From: Rhodococcus sp. SMB37
Lineage (GTDB): Bacteria; Actinomycetota; Actinomycetes; Mycobacteriales; Mycobacteriaceae
DNA: 64,000 bases
Assembly: GCF_004345605.1 (NCBI RefSeq)
Contig: NZ_SLVY01000001.1
Span: 372,001-436,000 of the forward strand
Direction of reading: 5' to 3'
In this document: positions 18,047 to 28,382 of the stretch, in pieces
How the letters are laid out: each line of letters starts with the position of its first letter
Numbering within the stretch: the first letter of the stretch is position 1
Notes under the pieces: model-generated
Database searches by the model: none
The model's input: only the letters and a program-made list of their open reading frames with translations
Told to the model about the DNA's origin: nothing
Position numbers and translations under genes: made by a program

Positions 18047-19672
18047 TCAGGACGTGGTCCCTTGCCGCAACAGGAACCTCTGGACCTTGCCGCTCGGAGT
18101 CTTGGGCAGATGCGGGACGAAATGGACTGCACGCGGGTAGGCGTGCGCCGCGAACTTCTTCTTCACGAGTTGTTGCAGGTCCGATTCGAGCGCATCGTCG
18201 CCGTCGACACCGTCGCGGAGCACCACGAATGCTTCGAGAACCTCACCGCGCAGTTCGTCGGGAAGACCGACGACCGCCGCCTCGACCACGTCCGGATGCA
18301 TCACCAGCACGGATTCGACGTCGAAGGGCCCGATCCGGTAGCCGGCCATGATGATGACGTCGTCGTCACGCGAGGAGAAGAAGTAGAAACCGTTCTCGTC
18401 GACCTTCCCGGCGTCGCCGGTCAGGTACCAGCGACCGTCGTCGGTGAATCGGGTAGCGGTCTTGTCGGGGGCATCGACGTATCCCGTGAACCACACCAGC
18501 GGGCTGTTCTCGACGTCGATCGCGACCCGGCCGAGCTCGCCGGGTTCGGCGATGTCGTCACTGTCGTCGCGCAGGACCGCGCAGGTCCATCCCGGCAGTG
18601 GCTTCCCCATCGATCGCTCCGGCACATCGTCGCGGAGCCCGTCGGCCCACGCATCGACGACGAACATGCCGTGCTCGGTCTGCCCGTACTGGTCGCGCAC
18701 CACCACACCGAGTTCCTCGCGCGACCAGGCCAGCACGTCGGGAGTCAGCGGCTCCCCCGCCGACGATGCCCGCCGAAGACGGATCCGGGCGTGAGGGGCG
18801 GAGTCGGCGCGCAGCGACCGATACACCGTCGGCGCCGCCGCGAAGTTGGTGACGCCGAAAGTGTCGAGCACCTGCCAGGTGAGTGCCGGGGAGAACCCGG
18901 CGTGCAGCAACAGACTCCGGCGGCCCGCGGCCAGAGGTCCGAGCAGCGCGTAGTAGAGCCCGTACGCCCAGCCTGGATCGGCCGCGTTCCAGAACACGTC
19001 GTCCTCACGGACGTCGAGACCGAATTCGAGGTAGGCGTGGAACGAAGCCAAGGCCTTGACCGGCACCGGGACACCCTTGGGGGTGCCGGTGGTGCCCGAT
19101 GTGAAGAGCTGGACCAGACCACCGTCTCCGCCCACCGACACCGCGCTACCTCGCGGATCGTCAGCGGAATGGGATTCGACGAGCTCGGCGAAGTCCAATC
19201 CGACACCGTCCCCATCGCCTACGACGATCACCTGCCACGGCGCATCGTGCGGGATGTCTTCGCCGGGAGCGAGCTTGCCCACCTGATCACCGTCTGCGAC
19301 GACAACCTTCGCGCCGCTCGCACCGAGACGGAACGCGATCGCGGACGGCGCGAACGCGGTGAACAACGGGACATGGACGGCGCCGCGGCGCCAGATTCCG
19401 AGCAGCGCGACGACGAGGTCAGCGGATTTTCCCATCAGGGTCGCGACGTGGTCGCCCGGTTCCACACCCAGATCGGCGAGCGCCGTCGCGAATCGCGCCG
19501 ACCGCTCTGACAGGTCGCCGTACGTCAGGTCGGTCGATCCGAGATCGGGGTCGATCACCGTGAATGCCACCGCATCGGCCGGGTGGTCGTCGCACAACAG
19601 ACGGGCAGCAGTGGCGTCGGATGTATCGTAGCGGTCCAGAAGTTCCTGCACACGGGTCGCTGTGTCGGCCAT
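18047..19672 (-). CDS. AMP-forming acyl-CoA synthetase (AcsA/MACS-like)
   Basis: The 541-residue adenylate-forming enzyme activates a carboxylic acid to its CoA thioester. Motifs: [15 protein letters not shown] (P-loop), [11 protein letters not shown] (A5), [23 protein letters not shown] (A7-A8), [12 protein letters not shown] and the catalytic Lys in [11 protein letters not shown] near the C-terminus. It resembles acetate/medium-chain synthetases rather than very-long-chain FadD types. ATG 19672 follows GAAAGGACGG. It is transcribed divergently from a GAF-LuxR regulator, which may control it. Confidence 0.9.
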   Translation of the reverse strand: MADTATRVQELLDRYDTSDATAARLLCDDHPADAVAFTVIDPDLGSTDLTYGDLSERSARFATALADLGVEPGDHVATLMGKSADLVVALLGIWRRGAVHVPLFTAFAPSAIAFRLGASGAKVVVADGDQVGKLAPGEDIPHDAPWQVIVVGDGDGVGLDFAELVESHSADDPRGSAVSVGGDGGLVQLFTSGTTGTPKGVPVPVKALASFHAYLEFGLDVREDDVFWNAADPGWAYGLYYALLGPLAAGRRSLLLHAGFSPALTWQVLDTFGVTNFAAAPTVYRSLRADSAPHARIRLRRASSAGEPLTPDVLAWSREELGVVVRDQYGQTEHGMFVVDAWADGLRDDVPERSMGKPLPGWTCAVLRDDSDDIAEPGELGRVAIDVENSPLVWFTGYVDAPDKTATRFTDDGRWYLTGDAGKVDENGFYFFSSRDDDVIIMAGYRIGPFDVESVLVMHPDVVEAAVVGLPDELRGEVLEAFVVLRDGVDGDDALESDLQQLVKKKFAAHAYPRAVHFVPHLPKTPSGKVQRFLLRQGTTS

Positions 19673-19699
19673 CGGTCCGTCCTTTCGTAGCGCATCGGC

Positions 19700-19750
19700 G
19701 TGGGCCCCGGGCCCACTCGACCCTGGCACGATCTATGATTCCTGTCACAG
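19700..19750. promoter_or_regulatory. Divergent regulatory region: two palindromes and a -10 box
   Basis: In the 114-bp gap between the synthetase and LuxR genes, GTGGGCCC-C-GGGCCCAC (19700-19716) is a perfect palindrome. CTGT-C-ACAG (19742-19750) is a shorter one. TATGAT (19734-19739) is a good -10 for the LuxR gene, with AAAGGGG as its ribosome-binding site. The palindromes are candidate binding sites for the adjacent regulator; this is inference. Confidence 0.4.
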
Positions 19751-19786
19751 AAACCTCCCGATACCCCCGGAAAGGGGTGGCCGACC

Positions 19787-20644
19787 GTGTCCACCGCTGC
19801 CTCATCCCTGCTTCGCCCCCGAGACGGCGACGCACTGCGGAGCGAGCTGCGCCGTACCGCCTCGCACGCGCAAGTTCCCGTTGTCTTCGCCGGTGAGGTG
19901 AAGAGCGGGCATCTGCACCTCAGCGAGTTCCTCGGTACCCGGACGAACGGTCTGGCGGGAGTGGTCGTGCCGCCGCGCGCGGGTCTCGGCGGCCGCGCAC
20001 TCGACGAGGCACGCCCGGTGACCGTCGCCGACTACGGAAGCGCGTCGTCGATCACCCATCACTTCGACCGTCCGGTACTCGGCGAGGGGCTGCGCTCGAT
20101 CCTGGCGGTACCGGTCGTGGTCGGTGGTGCCGCACGCGCCGTGCTGTACGGCGCAGTACGCGAGCGAATCCAATTCGGAGATCGGGCCGTGAACGCGTTC
20201 GTTCACGCTGCGACCCGGCTCGCGAGCGAGATCACGGTGCGTGACGAGGTGGACCGACGGGTCGCTATGCTCGGTTACCTCACCTCCGACACGAAGGAGC
20301 CGATCGCCACCACCGAAGTGCGGGAGGTGCACGCGGAGTTGCGCGCGCTGGCACAGGACGTCGACGATGCCGAGCTCCAGCAACATCTCAGAGCCCTGTC
20401 CGACCGTCTCGCGTCGGCCCTCGTCGGGAAATCGCCGTCGGATACCGAGGTCACGCTCTCGGCGCGGGAGACGGACGTCCTGTCCTACGTGGCGTTGGGC
20501 TGCACCAACGCCGAGATCGCCCGGCGCCTGGCGGTGGGGTCCGAGACCGTCAAGAGCTACCTGCGCAGCACCATGAACAAACTCGACGTGCATTCCCGCC
20601 ACGAAGCAGTCACCGTCGCGAGAAAGCTGGGCCTGCTGCCCTGA
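19787..20644 (+). CDS. GAF-domain LuxR-type transcriptional regulator
   Basis: The 285-residue protein has an N-terminal GAF-like sensor domain (LAGVVVPPRAGLGGRALDEARPVTVADYGSASSITHHFD, then GLRSILAVPVVVGGAARAVLYGAVR) and a C-terminal LuxR HTH (LSARETDVLSYVALGCTNAEIARRLAVGSETVKSYLRSTMNKLDVHSRHEAV). It is commonly found next to acyl-CoA synthetase genes in Rhodococcus-type genomes. The GTG start has AAAGGGG upstream. It probably senses a small molecule or metabolite through GAF and regulates the divergent synthetase. Confidence 0.88.
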   Translation: MSTAASSLLRPRDGDALRSELRRTASHAQVPVVFAGEVKSGHLHLSEFLGTRTNGLAGVVVPPRAGLGGRALDEARPVTVADYGSASSITHHFDRPVLGEGLRSILAVPVVVGGAARAVLYGAVRERIQFGDRAVNAFVHAATRLASEITVRDEVDRRVAMLGYLTSDTKEPIATTEVREVHAELRALAQDVDDAELQQHLRALSDRLASALVGKSPSDTEVTLSARETDVLSYVALGCTNAEIARRLAVGSETVKSYLRSTMNKLDVHSRHEAVTVARKLGLLP

Positions 20645-20669
20645 GCGTGTCGCGGCTGCGGCGCACCGT

Positions 20670-22514
20670 TCATGCCCCGTCCGACCGGTACTCGGGTGGC
20701 AGCGCGGCGAACATGTCGCGCGTGACGCCGACCGCGTTGTCCGAGCTCCCGCCGCGGACCACAAGTGTCGCGAAGGCGAGATCACCGCGGTAGCCGACGA
20801 ACCACGAGTGCGACCCACCCTCGACCTCGGCCTCACCCGTCTTACCGTAGACGTCCCCCTGATCGCGGATTCGGTCGGCGGTACCGCTCGTGATGACCAG
20901 GCGCATCATTCCGCGCAATCCGTCGACCACCTCCGCGGAGATCGGCGGCGCCTCATCCTCCACGAGCGTCTCCCGCCCCTGGATGAGATACGGGATCGGG
21001 GTGTGCCCGCTCGACACCGTCGCCGCAGCGAGCGCCATTCCGAACGGGCTGACGACCACCTTGCCCTGCCCGAATCCGTCCTCGGTGCGCTCGACGAGAT
21101 CCTCTGCGGGCGGGACGGATCCCGAGTCCGTCGGCATGCCCACCACGTCGTGGCCGACACCGATACCGAACTGGGCGGCAGCAACGGTGAGCGCGTCGGA
21201 CTCCATCTCGGAAGCGAGCTTGGCGAATGTCGTGTTGCACGAGCGCGCGAACGCGGTAGCCATCGAGACCGTGCCGAGCGCGAACTCGTTGTAGTTGGGA
21301 ACACTGCGCTCGCCGATCGTGATCCGGCCGGGGCACGGCACCATCGTCTCCGGGGTCGCGATCCCGTTCGCGATCGCCGCACCCGAGGTGATGATCTTGA
21401 ACGTGGAGCCGGGTGGATACTGGCCCATCAGCGCGACCGGGCCATCCTTGTCGGCGGCCTCGTTCTGCGCGACCGCAAGCACGGCACCCGTCGAGGCCTC
21501 GATGACGACCATCATCGCCTGCTCGGTACGACCGTCCACCGCTGCTTGAGCAGCCACCTGGATCGGGCGGTCGAGGCTGATCGAGAACGACGGCACAGGT
21601 TGGGGTGCGGTTTCAGTGAGAACACCGGTTTCGACGCCGTACTGGTTGACGAGTACCACGCTCCAGCCGGCGGTTCCGTCGACCTGGTCGATGACGGTCT
21701 TCTTGACCTGGCCGACCAGGTCCGGGGCGAAGGTGCGGTCGGTCGCGACCATGTCTGCCTGTTCGGTGACGACGACACCTGGGATCGACGACAGCGCGAC
21801 GGCGACGAGGTCGTAGTCGTCTTGACGAAGGCGTACGACCGCGCGCGGACCATCGGCTGCGGTGACGGACTCGGCGATCGACTGGGCCTTCAGAGACCTG
21901 TCGAACTGCGAGAGTATGGCCGACAGCGACCGGGCGGCAGCCGGAATATCGGAGCTCAGGGATGCGTCGAACGCGATCCCGTACACGACGCCCGGCACGA
22001 GGACGTCACTCCCTGCGTGCTCGTTGACCCTGGCCCGCGGCGCAGGATCGCTCCTCAGGAACATCGTCTGACGATCACCGAGTTGCGGATGCACGGCGGA
22101 TTTGGACCAGCGCACCACCCAGTCCTCGCCGCTGCGACCCATCTGCAACTGACCGGCGTACTGCCACACCCGATCCTTGGGGAGGTGCCATTCGTAGCTG
22201 TAGTCGACGACAGCGGAGTCACCGGCGATCCGGACTCCCGCCGTAGTCGCCGTGAGCGACTCCGCCTGCAATCCGTCCCAGACCTCGACAAGCGAGCTCT
22301 CTGCGTCGTCCGGCCGGTCGGTGTGGGTGGCCGCCCGCGCGAAATCCTGCTCCGCCAAGGCATTCAGGAAAAGCTGGGCCGCCGGTTCCGGACCCACTGC
22401 GCGCGGCGTGCAGGCGGCGACGAGCCCGAGGAGCATCAGCAGCGTCGTGACGACAGCTGCGGATCTCCCCGCGGCACGCCACGACGGAGCAGATCGAGGT
22501 CTCATCGCCGTCAT
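20670..22514 (-). CDS. Penicillin-binding lipoprotein (Rv2864c-like)
   Basis: The 614-residue protein has an N-terminal hydrophobic segment and lipobox LVAAC (Cys 35), so it is a lipid-anchored exported protein. An NTF2-like MecA-N domain spans residues 40-150 and a dimerisation domain follows. The transpeptidase domain carries S370-TFK, S425-CN and K558-TG, all three active-site motifs intact. It should crosslink peptidoglycan in the periplasm. The position upstream of the GNAT and ispG genes matches M. tuberculosis Rv2864c, a beta-lactam target. Confidence 0.93.
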   Translation of the reverse strand: MTAMRPRSAPSWRAAGRSAAVVTTLLMLLGLVAACTPRAVGPEPAAQLFLNALAEQDFARAATHTDRPDDAESSLVEVWDGLQAESLTATTAGVRIAGDSAVVDYSYEWHLPKDRVWQYAGQLQMGRSGEDWVVRWSKSAVHPQLGDRQTMFLRSDPAPRARVNEHAGSDVLVPGVVYGIAFDASLSSDIPAAARSLSAILSQFDRSLKAQSIAESVTAADGPRAVVRLRQDDYDLVAVALSSIPGVVVTEQADMVATDRTFAPDLVGQVKKTVIDQVDGTAGWSVVLVNQYGVETGVLTETAPQPVPSFSISLDRPIQVAAQAAVDGRTEQAMMVVIEASTGAVLAVAQNEAADKDGPVALMGQYPPGSTFKIITSGAAIANGIATPETMVPCPGRITIGERSVPNYNEFALGTVSMATAFARSCNTTFAKLASEMESDALTVAAAQFGIGVGHDVVGMPTDSGSVPPAEDLVERTEDGFGQGKVVVSPFGMALAAATVSSGHTPIPYLIQGRETLVEDEAPPISAEVVDGLRGMMRLVITSGTADRIRDQGDVYGKTGEAEVEGGSHSWFVGYRGDLAFATLVVRGGSSDNAVGVTRDMFAALPPEYRSDGA

Positions 22515-22553
22515 CGTAAGGGCTCACGGCCCGGATTCGGCTCAGGCGCCGCG

Positions 22554-23390
22554 TCAATCCAGGAGCACGGTGCAGAATGTCGCAACCTGACGGAACCCTG
22601 CACGCGCGTAGGCGGCACGCGCCCGGACGTTGAAACTGTTGACGTACAGACTCGGGAGACGACCGCTCGCGGTGACCGAAACGGCGACCGCGGCGGTGCC
22701 GGCTGTGCCGAGACCCTGACCGCGCATTTCCGGGTCCACCCAGACACCTTGGATCTGTCCCACGGCCGACGACACCGATCCGACCTCGGCCTTGAACACG
22801 ACACGGCCGCGTTCGAATCGCGCCCACGCCCGTCCAGCGGCGATGAGGCTCGCAACACGACGCCGGTAGCTCGCTCCCCCGTCGCCGGACCGGGGATCGA
22901 TTCCGACCTCCTCGATGAACATGGCGATCGCTGCGGGCAGATACCGGTCGAGTTCCTCGGGCCGGACGCGCCGCACGCGTGAATCGGGTTCGATGAGGGG
23001 TTCGCGGTCGAGGACGAGCAGCGGTTGCTCCGCGCGCACCTCACGCGGCGGGCCCCACGTCGATTCCAGCAGTTCCCACATCGGGAGTGCGTACTCGACG
23101 CGGCCCACCACCGAGGAGCACAGGCGGGGGCCGCGCGCCGCCCGTTCGGCGAAAGCGTGGATGTCGTCCGGATCGCCCAGGAGCGGAATCAGGTTCGCAC
23201 CCGAGAAACACAACGATTGGTCTGGACCACCGCGACTCCACATCTCACCGCCGAACGAGCGGTGGTCGAGTCCGTACTCCTCCACACGCCCGGCGACCAT
23301 GCACGATGCCACAGGGTCACGGGCGAGCACCCGTTGCACCGCGACCGTGTCGCGGCCTCCCAGCGACCGGACACCAAGAAGCTTGAGCAC
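22554..23390 (-). CDS. GNAT-family N-acetyltransferase (Rv2867c-like)
   Basis: The protein of about 278 residues has an N-terminal DUF4081-like half (VQRVLARDPVASCMVAGRVEEYGLD...) and a C-terminal GNAT domain with the acetyl-CoA loop GVWVDPEMRGQGLGTAGTAAV and a late LYVNSFNVRARAAYARAGF motif. The start is unsettled: GTG 23390 is used here, but an in-frame TTG at 23411 adds seven residues. It is the usual neighbour of ispG in this order. The acceptor substrate is unknown. Confidence 0.85.
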   Translation of the reverse strand: MLKLLGVRSLGGRDTVAVQRVLARDPVASCMVAGRVEEYGLDHRSFGGEMWSRGGPDQSLCFSGANLIPLLGDPDDIHAFAERAARGPRLCSSVVGRVEYALPMWELLESTWGPPREVRAEQPLLVLDREPLIEPDSRVRRVRPEELDRYLPAAIAMFIEEVGIDPRSGDGGASYRRRVASLIAAGRAWARFERGRVVFKAEVGSVSSAVGQIQGVWVDPEMRGQGLGTAGTAAVAVSVTASGRLPSLYVNSFNVRARAAYARAGFRQVATFCTVLLD

Positions 23391-23513
23391 TCGCTCACCA
23401 CCCGTCGACAAGCCGATACGAAATCAGAGTGCCATGTGTCACGCCGTCGGGGAAATCGTGTCCTACTCCATGGGTCCGAGTACCCTGCAGGCGCCTCACA
23501 CGCCCCATCGGTA

Positions 23514-24665
23514 TCAGGAGATGGACACCGTCGGGGATCCTGCTCCGGCGTCTTCCATCTCCTCCGCGATCCGCATTGCTTCTTCGATGAGCGTTTCGAC
23601 GATCTGCGCCTCGGGCACGGTCTTGATGACCTTCCCCTTGACGAAGATCTGACCCTTGCCGTTTCCGGAGGCGACGCCGAGGTCGGCCTCCCGGGCTTCG
23701 CCGGGACCGTTGACGACACAGCCCATCACCGCGACACGCAGCGGGACCTCCATGCCTTCGAGACCCGCGGTGACTTCGTCGGCGAGCTTGTAGACGTCGA
23801 CCTGAGCACGACCGCACGACGGGCACGAGACGATCTCGAGCTTGCGCGGTCGGAGATTCAGCGACTGCAGGATCTGCCCGCCGACCTTGATCTCCTCGGC
23901 GGGCGGGGCGGACAACGACACCCGGATCGTGTCGCCGATACCCTGCGAGAGCAATGCACCGAATGCGACGGCCGACTTGATGGTGCCCTGGAATGCCGGG
24001 CCCGCCTCGGTGACACCGAGGTGAAGCGGGTAGTCGGACCGGGCGGCCAGCTGACGGTAGGCCTCGACCATGACGACGGGATCGTTGTGCTTGACGGAGA
24101 TCTTGATGTCGCCGAAGCCGTATTCCTCGAACAGGCCTGCTTCCCACAACGCCGATTCGACGAGCGCCTCGGGTGTGGCCTTGCCGTACTTGGCCATGAT
24201 GCGTGGGTCGAGGGAACCGGCGTTGACACCGATACGGATCGGGATGCCCGCGTCACCGGCCGCCTTGGCGACCTCCTTGACGCGGCCGTCGAACTCCTTG
24301 ATGTTGCCCGGGTTGACGCGGACTGCCGCGCAGCCGGCGTCGATCGCCGCGAAGATGTAGCGCGGCTGGAAGTGGATATCGGCGATGACCGGGATCTGGC
24401 TCTTCTTTGCGATCGCGGACAGCGCGTCGGCGTCTTCCTGGCGCGGGCACGCGACACGGACCATGTCGCATCCGGCAGCAGTGAGCTCTGCGATCTGCTG
24501 AAGGGTCGCGTTGATGTCGTGGGTCTTGGTGGTGCACATCGACTGCACCGAGATGGGATGGTCGCTTCCGACACCCACGCCACCGACCATGAGCTGCCGG
24601 GTCTTTCGTCGAGGCGCGAGGACGGCAGGGATCTCGGGCATGCCCAATCCGACGGGGCTGGTCAC
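23514..24665 (-). CDS. ispG: 4-hydroxy-3-methylbut-2-enyl-diphosphate synthase (flavodoxin)
   Basis: The 383-residue iron-sulfur enzyme of the MEP isoprenoid pathway converts MEcPP to HMBPP. The opening [24 protein letters not shown], the barrel segment [28 protein letters not shown] with two cluster cysteines, and [23 protein letters not shown] with the third are diagnostic. The GTG start lies 45 bp after rip1. ispG, rip1 and dxr form the conserved isoprenoid/protease gene group of Mycobacteriales. Confidence 0.97.
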   Translation of the reverse strand: MTSPVGLGMPEIPAVLAPRRKTRQLMVGGVGVGSDHPISVQSMCTTKTHDINATLQQIAELTAAGCDMVRVACPRQEDADALSAIAKKSQIPVIADIHFQPRYIFAAIDAGCAAVRVNPGNIKEFDGRVKEVAKAAGDAGIPIRIGVNAGSLDPRIMAKYGKATPEALVESALWEAGLFEEYGFGDIKISVKHNDPVVMVEAYRQLAARSDYPLHLGVTEAGPAFQGTIKSAVAFGALLSQGIGDTIRVSLSAPPAEEIKVGGQILQSLNLRPRKLEIVSCPSCGRAQVDVYKLADEVTAGLEGMEVPLRVAVMGCVVNGPGEAREADLGVASGNGKGQIFVKGKVIKTVPEAQIVETLIEEAMRIAEEMEDAGAGSPTVSIS

Positions 24666-24710
24666 AGTTCGCCTTCTTTCGTAGCTACTGCGCGATTCTA
24701 CCGGCGCAGG

Positions 24711-25928
24711 TCAGAACAGCTGGATGGGGTTGACGATGTCTGCTGTGAGAGTGAGCACCATGAACGCACCGCCGATGACCACTGCGACATAGGTCAGTGG
24801 CAGCAGTTTCATGTAGTCGACGGGTGCGCCGACCGGGAGTCCGCGCATATTCCGGGACCAGTTGCGGATGCGTTCGTAGATCGCGACGGCCATGTGCCCG
24901 CCGTCGAGCGGCAGCAACGGCAGCAGATTGAAAGCCCCGAGGAAGAAGTTCAGCTGCGCGAGCAGCAGCACGAACGACTCCCAGATTCCGCGTTCGGCGA
25001 ACTGCCCACCGATGACACTGGCGCCGACGACACTCACGGGTGTGTCGATGGACCGTTCCCCGCCCGTCACCGCAGTCCACAGGTCGGCGACCTTGCTCGG
25101 CAACGACACCAAGGCTTCGGCGGTGCGCACCGCGAGAAAACCGGTGAACTCGAAGGTGGCCGGCACCGCCGACATCGGGGTGTATTCGAGGACGGTCGGC
25201 TCGCCACCGACGCCGATTGCGCCGACCTCCCGCGAGACGGGCTCCGCCTCGGGGGCAGTGCTCTCGTACACCCAGCGCTGCACCTGCTGGATTGCGACCG
25301 GGAACGTCAGGGTTTCGTCGCCGCGCTCGACGGTGAAGTCCGCGGTGCCCGCCAGTGCCTGCGTCTCCGTGACGAGATCACGGAAGGTCTCGACGGGCGT
25401 GCCGTCGACCGCCACGACCACATCGCCGACCTCGATGCCGGCCTGCTGAGCCGGACCGGTTCCCGAGCACTCGGCCGGCTTGTAATCCGGCGGCCCGGCC
25501 TGAGTCGGCGCTGCGCAGTCCAGCGCCCCGACCACAGCGCGGTTGTCGGTATTGGGAAGCCCTCCGGTCACCGCCAGCCCGTAGATGAGAACAATGCCGA
25601 GCAGGAAGTTCATGGCGATGCCGCCGGACATGACGACCAGGCGTTTCCATGTCTTCTGCTTGTACATCGCGCGGTCGTGTTCGTCGGGCTCGAGTTCGTC
25701 GAGCGCGGTCATTCCCGCGATGTCGCAGAAGCCTCCGGCCGGGATCGCTTTGAGGCCGTACTCGGTCTCTCCGCGTCGGAAGGAGAACACACGGGGCCCG
25801 AAGCCGATGTAGTAACGCCGGACCTTCATGCCGAGCTTCTGTGCGGTCCACATATGACCGGCCTCGTGCAAGGCGATGGATACGGCGATGCCGAGGGCGA
25901 AGAGCACGACGCCCAAAACGAACAGCAT
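24711..25928 (-). CDS. rip1: Site-2 intramembrane zinc metalloprotease (RseP/Rip1)
   Basis: The 405-residue membrane protease cleaves anti-sigma factors within the membrane. The zinc motif HEAGH is at residues 21-25 in the first membrane helix. A PDZ domain with AQQAGIEVGDVVVAVDGTPVETFRDL lies around residues 160-230. The second active-site motif NLLPLLPLDGGHMAV (catalytic Asp) is near residue 340, followed by further membrane helices. It is the homologue of M. tuberculosis Rv2869c (Rip1), 15 bp downstream of dxr. Confidence 0.95.
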   Translation of the reverse strand: MLFVLGVVLFALGIAVSIALHEAGHMWTAQKLGMKVRRYYIGFGPRVFSFRRGETEYGLKAIPAGGFCDIAGMTALDELEPDEHDRAMYKQKTWKRLVVMSGGIAMNFLLGIVLIYGLAVTGGLPNTDNRAVVGALDCAAPTQAGPPDYKPAECSGTGPAQQAGIEVGDVVVAVDGTPVETFRDLVTETQALAGTADFTVERGDETLTFPVAIQQVQRWVYESTAPEAEPVSREVGAIGVGGEPTVLEYTPMSAVPATFEFTGFLAVRTAEALVSLPSKVADLWTAVTGGERSIDTPVSVVGASVIGGQFAERGIWESFVLLLAQLNFFLGAFNLLPLLPLDGGHMAVAIYERIRNWSRNMRGLPVGAPVDYMKLLPLTYVAVVIGGAFMVLTLTADIVNPIQLF

Positions 25929-25943
25929 GTGTGGCCGATCCTC

Positions 25944-27098
25944 CTACTTGACGAGTGTGCGAGCCCGCTCACGGGCCCAGCTGTCGGCAGCGAGCACATC
26001 GTCAACGGTAGCGGGTTCGGCCGACCACTGATCGGCGTCGCCGAGCACCGCCTCCACAGTACCGACGATCCGGGGGAACGAGAGCGCACCGTCGAGGAAT
26101 GCCTCGGCAGCCACCTCATTGGCCGCGTTGTACACCGCGGTGAGGCATCCGCCGCCCCGCCCGGCCGCACGCGCGAGTTCGATCGCGGGGAATACATCGT
26201 TGTCGACGGGTTCGAAGTGCCATGTCGAGGCTGTCGCGAAGTCGAGTGCCGGCGCCGCGTCGGAGACCCGATGGGGCCATCCGAGGGCGAGTGCGATCGG
26301 CAGTTTCATGGACGGTGGCGACGCCTGCGCAAGGGTGGAACCGTCGACGAAGGTGACCATCGAGTGCACGATCGACTGCGGGTGCACGGTGACGTCGATG
26401 CGGTCGTAGTCGATTCCGAACAGCAGGTGGGTCTCGATGAGCTCGAGACCCTTGTTGACGAGTGACGCCGAGTTGAGCGTGTTCATCGGTCCCATCGACC
26501 ACGTCGGGTGCGCGCCCGCCTGTTCCGGGGTCACGGAGTCGAGTTGCGCGGCCGTCCAGCCGCGGAACGGTCCGCCCGATGCGGTGAGCACGAGCCGCGC
26601 GACCTCGTCGCCGGTGCCGCCCCTCAGACATTGCGCGAGCGCAGAATGTTCGGAGTCCACCGGCACGATCTGCCCGGGTGCTGCCGCCGCGGTCACCAAT
26701 CCCCCACCTGCGACCAGCGACTCCTTGTTGGCCAGTGCCAGTCGTGCACCGGTCGCGAGGGCGGCGAGGGTGGGTTCGAGCCCGAGAGAGCCGACCAAGG
26801 CGTTGAGGACGACGTCCGCTTCGGTTTCCTGCACGAGCCGGGTGACGGAGTCGGAGCCGCTCCGAACGGGGAGGTCGAGTCGGGATGCCGCGACCGGATC
26901 GGCGACCGCGATGTCGGTGACACCGGTCGTGCGGATCTGTTCCTGCAGCAGGTCGATGTTGCCGCCCCCGGCGGCGAGGCCGACGACCTCGAACTTGTCG
27001 GGGTTCGCGGCGATCACCTCGAGCGCCTGGGTTCCGATGGAGCCGGTGCTGCCGAGAAGCAGCACCCGCGTGCGGTCAAAGGTCTCTGTGTCGGCCAC
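25944..27098 (-). CDS. dxr: 1-deoxy-D-xylulose 5-phosphate reductoisomerase
   Basis: The 384-residue NADPH enzyme performs the committed step of the MEP pathway. Visible: NADPH motif [35 protein letters not shown], the metal/substrate loop [14 protein letters not shown], the active-site flap [33 protein letters not shown] and the C-terminal [17 protein letters not shown] 27098 ([12 protein letters not shown]) is preferred over the longer reading frame that starts at 27188. It heads the dxr-rip1-ispG unit. Confidence 0.96.
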   Translation of the reverse strand: MADTETFDRTRVLLLGSTGSIGTQALEVIAANPDKFEVVGLAAGGGNIDLLQEQIRTTGVTDIAVADPVAASRLDLPVRSGSDSVTRLVQETEADVVLNALVGSLGLEPTLAALATGARLALANKESLVAGGGLVTAAAAPGQIVPVDSEHSALAQCLRGGTGDEVARLVLTASGGPFRGWTAAQLDSVTPEQAGAHPTWSMGPMNTLNSASLVNKGLELIETHLLFGIDYDRIDVTVHPQSIVHSMVTFVDGSTLAQASPPSMKLPIALALGWPHRVSDAAPALDFATASTWHFEPVDNDVFPAIELARAAGRGGGCLTAVYNAANEVAAEAFLDGALSFPRIVGTVEAVLGDADQWSAEPATVDDVLAADSWARERARTLVK

Positions 27099-27253
27099 GC
27101 ACACATTGTCGCTGATGCGACCGAGGGTTCCGTCGAGCGGTGGCGGACCGGGACGAATGCGACGCGCAGAGTACGGCCCCCACTTCATACGACGGGCGGT
27201 CGTATGTCACGATTAGCGGCAACACCAGCATTTGGCGAGCAGGAGGAACAACG

Positions 27254-27499
27254 GTGGCCGGTACCGAGTTGCAGCCCACTCACGTCTCTACGGCGGAAGT
27301 GCCGTCGGCCGAGTGGGGATGGAGCGGTGAAGCTCCGCGGCTGTTCCGCGCCCTGGGTTGGATCTTCGCAGTGTTCCTGCTGCTGATGATGATCGGCAAC
27401 CACAGCGGCTGGGTCGAGAACCTGTACCTGATCGGCTTCGCGGCCGCGATCGTCTTCCTTCTGGTTCGCGACATCGTCAGGCGCCGCAAGCCCCGGTAG
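27254..27499 (+). CDS. DUF2631 small membrane protein
   Basis: The 81-residue protein starts at GTG 27254 behind the Shine-Dalgarno sequence AGGAGG. A hydrophilic N-terminal third (AGTELQPTHVSTAEVPSAEWGWSGE) is followed by two membrane helices (LFRALGWIFAVFLLLMMIG and NLYLIGFAAAIVFLLV) and a basic RDIVRRRKPR tail. This is the DUF2631 family, found beside dxr in Mycobacteriales. It is divergent from dxr. The function is unknown. Confidence 0.88.
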   Translation: MAGTELQPTHVSTAEVPSAEWGWSGEAPRLFRALGWIFAVFLLLMMIGNHSGWVENLYLIGFAAAIVFLLVRDIVRRRKPR

Positions 27500-27531
27500 A
27501 TCCGCGGATCCGTCAGAGAAGGACGCACACG

Positions 27532-27568
27532 AACACCCGAGAGTGCACGAACGCGCACCTCGGGTGTT
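27532..27568 (+). terminator. Hairpin terminator after the DUF2631 gene
   Basis: AACACCCGAG (27532-27541) pairs with CTCGGGTGTT (27559-27568), with an inner GTGC/GCAC extension around a short loop. It ends in a short GTTGT run. It separates the conserved core block from the catabolic block. Confidence 0.75.
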
Positions 27569-27613
27569 GTCGTCTCCGGGACAGTTCCCTCTCTCACCCC
27601 CGCGATCGTGCTG

Positions 27614-28381
27614 TCAGTGCCCGGACCACTCGGGCGCGCGCCGCTCCGCGAACGCCCTCGGTCCTTCCTGTGCGTCGTCGCTGGTATAGCAGTACTCGGA
27701 CGCGTGCCGCGCGGCCTGCAGAGCGGCCGATCGACCCATCTCCGTGGCGAGCATCACCGTCTCCCGTGCCGCTCGGACCGACAACGGCGCGCCGGCGAGG
27801 ATCTCGCGAGCGAATTCGAGTGCAGAGTCGAGCAACGCGGGTGGTTCCGCGATCCGGTTGACGAGTCCGATCTCGTAGGCGCGCTGGGCCGTGATGGGTT
27901 TGCCGGTGAGCAGGATCTCCATCATGATCCGCTGCGGAATCATGTGGATCAGGGGCGACGCCCACGGTGAGCTCCTGCCCACCTTCACCTCGGTCACCGC
28001 GAATGTGGCAGTGGCGCTCGCGACGGCCAGGTCGCAGGACTGGGCAAGGAGCCATCCACCGGCGAACGCGGCGCCGTTGACCGCCGCGATGGTCGGTTTG
28101 GTCAGCTCGACGTTGTCGTACGGCACAGGGATCAGATCGCGGGGCGGCACCCTCATCCCGGTCTGCACCATCTCCTTGAGGTCGCCGCCGGCGCAGAACG
28201 CCCTGTCGCCCGCTCCGGTGAGGATCGCGACGCGCAGCGCAGGGTCGGACTCGAACCGTTCCCACGCTGCATACAAGCCCTCGCGGACATCCTTGGCGAG
28301 GCAATTTCGCGCCTCTGGGCGGTTGAGTGTGATGATCGCGATACCGTCCTCGCGGGCATCGAACAATACGGCGTCGCTCAT
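27614..28381 (-). CDS. Enoyl-CoA hydratase/isomerase family protein
   Basis: The 255-residue crotonase-fold protein has IAIITLNRPEARNCLAKDV at the start, the oxyanion-hole segments AFCAGGDLKEM near residue 65 and AAVNGAAFAGGWLLAQSCDLAVAS near 105, and VKVGRSSPWASPLIHMIPQRIMMEILLTG. The GGDL and GAAFAGG elements are intact, but the two catalytic glutamates of classical hydratases cannot both be placed. It may therefore be a hydratase, isomerase or hydrolase. It follows the CoA-hydrolase-family gene by 1 nt and ends a three-gene minus-strand operon. Confidence 0.87.
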   Translation of the reverse strand: MSDAVLFDAREDGIAIITLNRPEARNCLAKDVREGLYAAWERFESDPALRVAILTGAGDRAFCAGGDLKEMVQTGMRVPPRDLIPVPYDNVELTKPTIAAVNGAAFAGGWLLAQSCDLAVASATATFAVTEVKVGRSSPWASPLIHMIPQRIMMEILLTGKPITAQRAYEIGLVNRIAEPPALLDSALEFAREILAGAPLSVRAARETVMLATEMGRSAALQAARHASEYCYTSDDAQEGPRAFAERRAPEWSGH

Positions 28382-28382
28382 T

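Noticed and set aside
23025-26465. A 1146-codon open frame on the plus strand
   Set aside because: It is antisense to the clearly assigned GNAT, ispG, rip1 and dxr genes. Its sequence is a charged Arg/Asp/His-rich shadow with no domain pattern, as expected in high-GC DNA.
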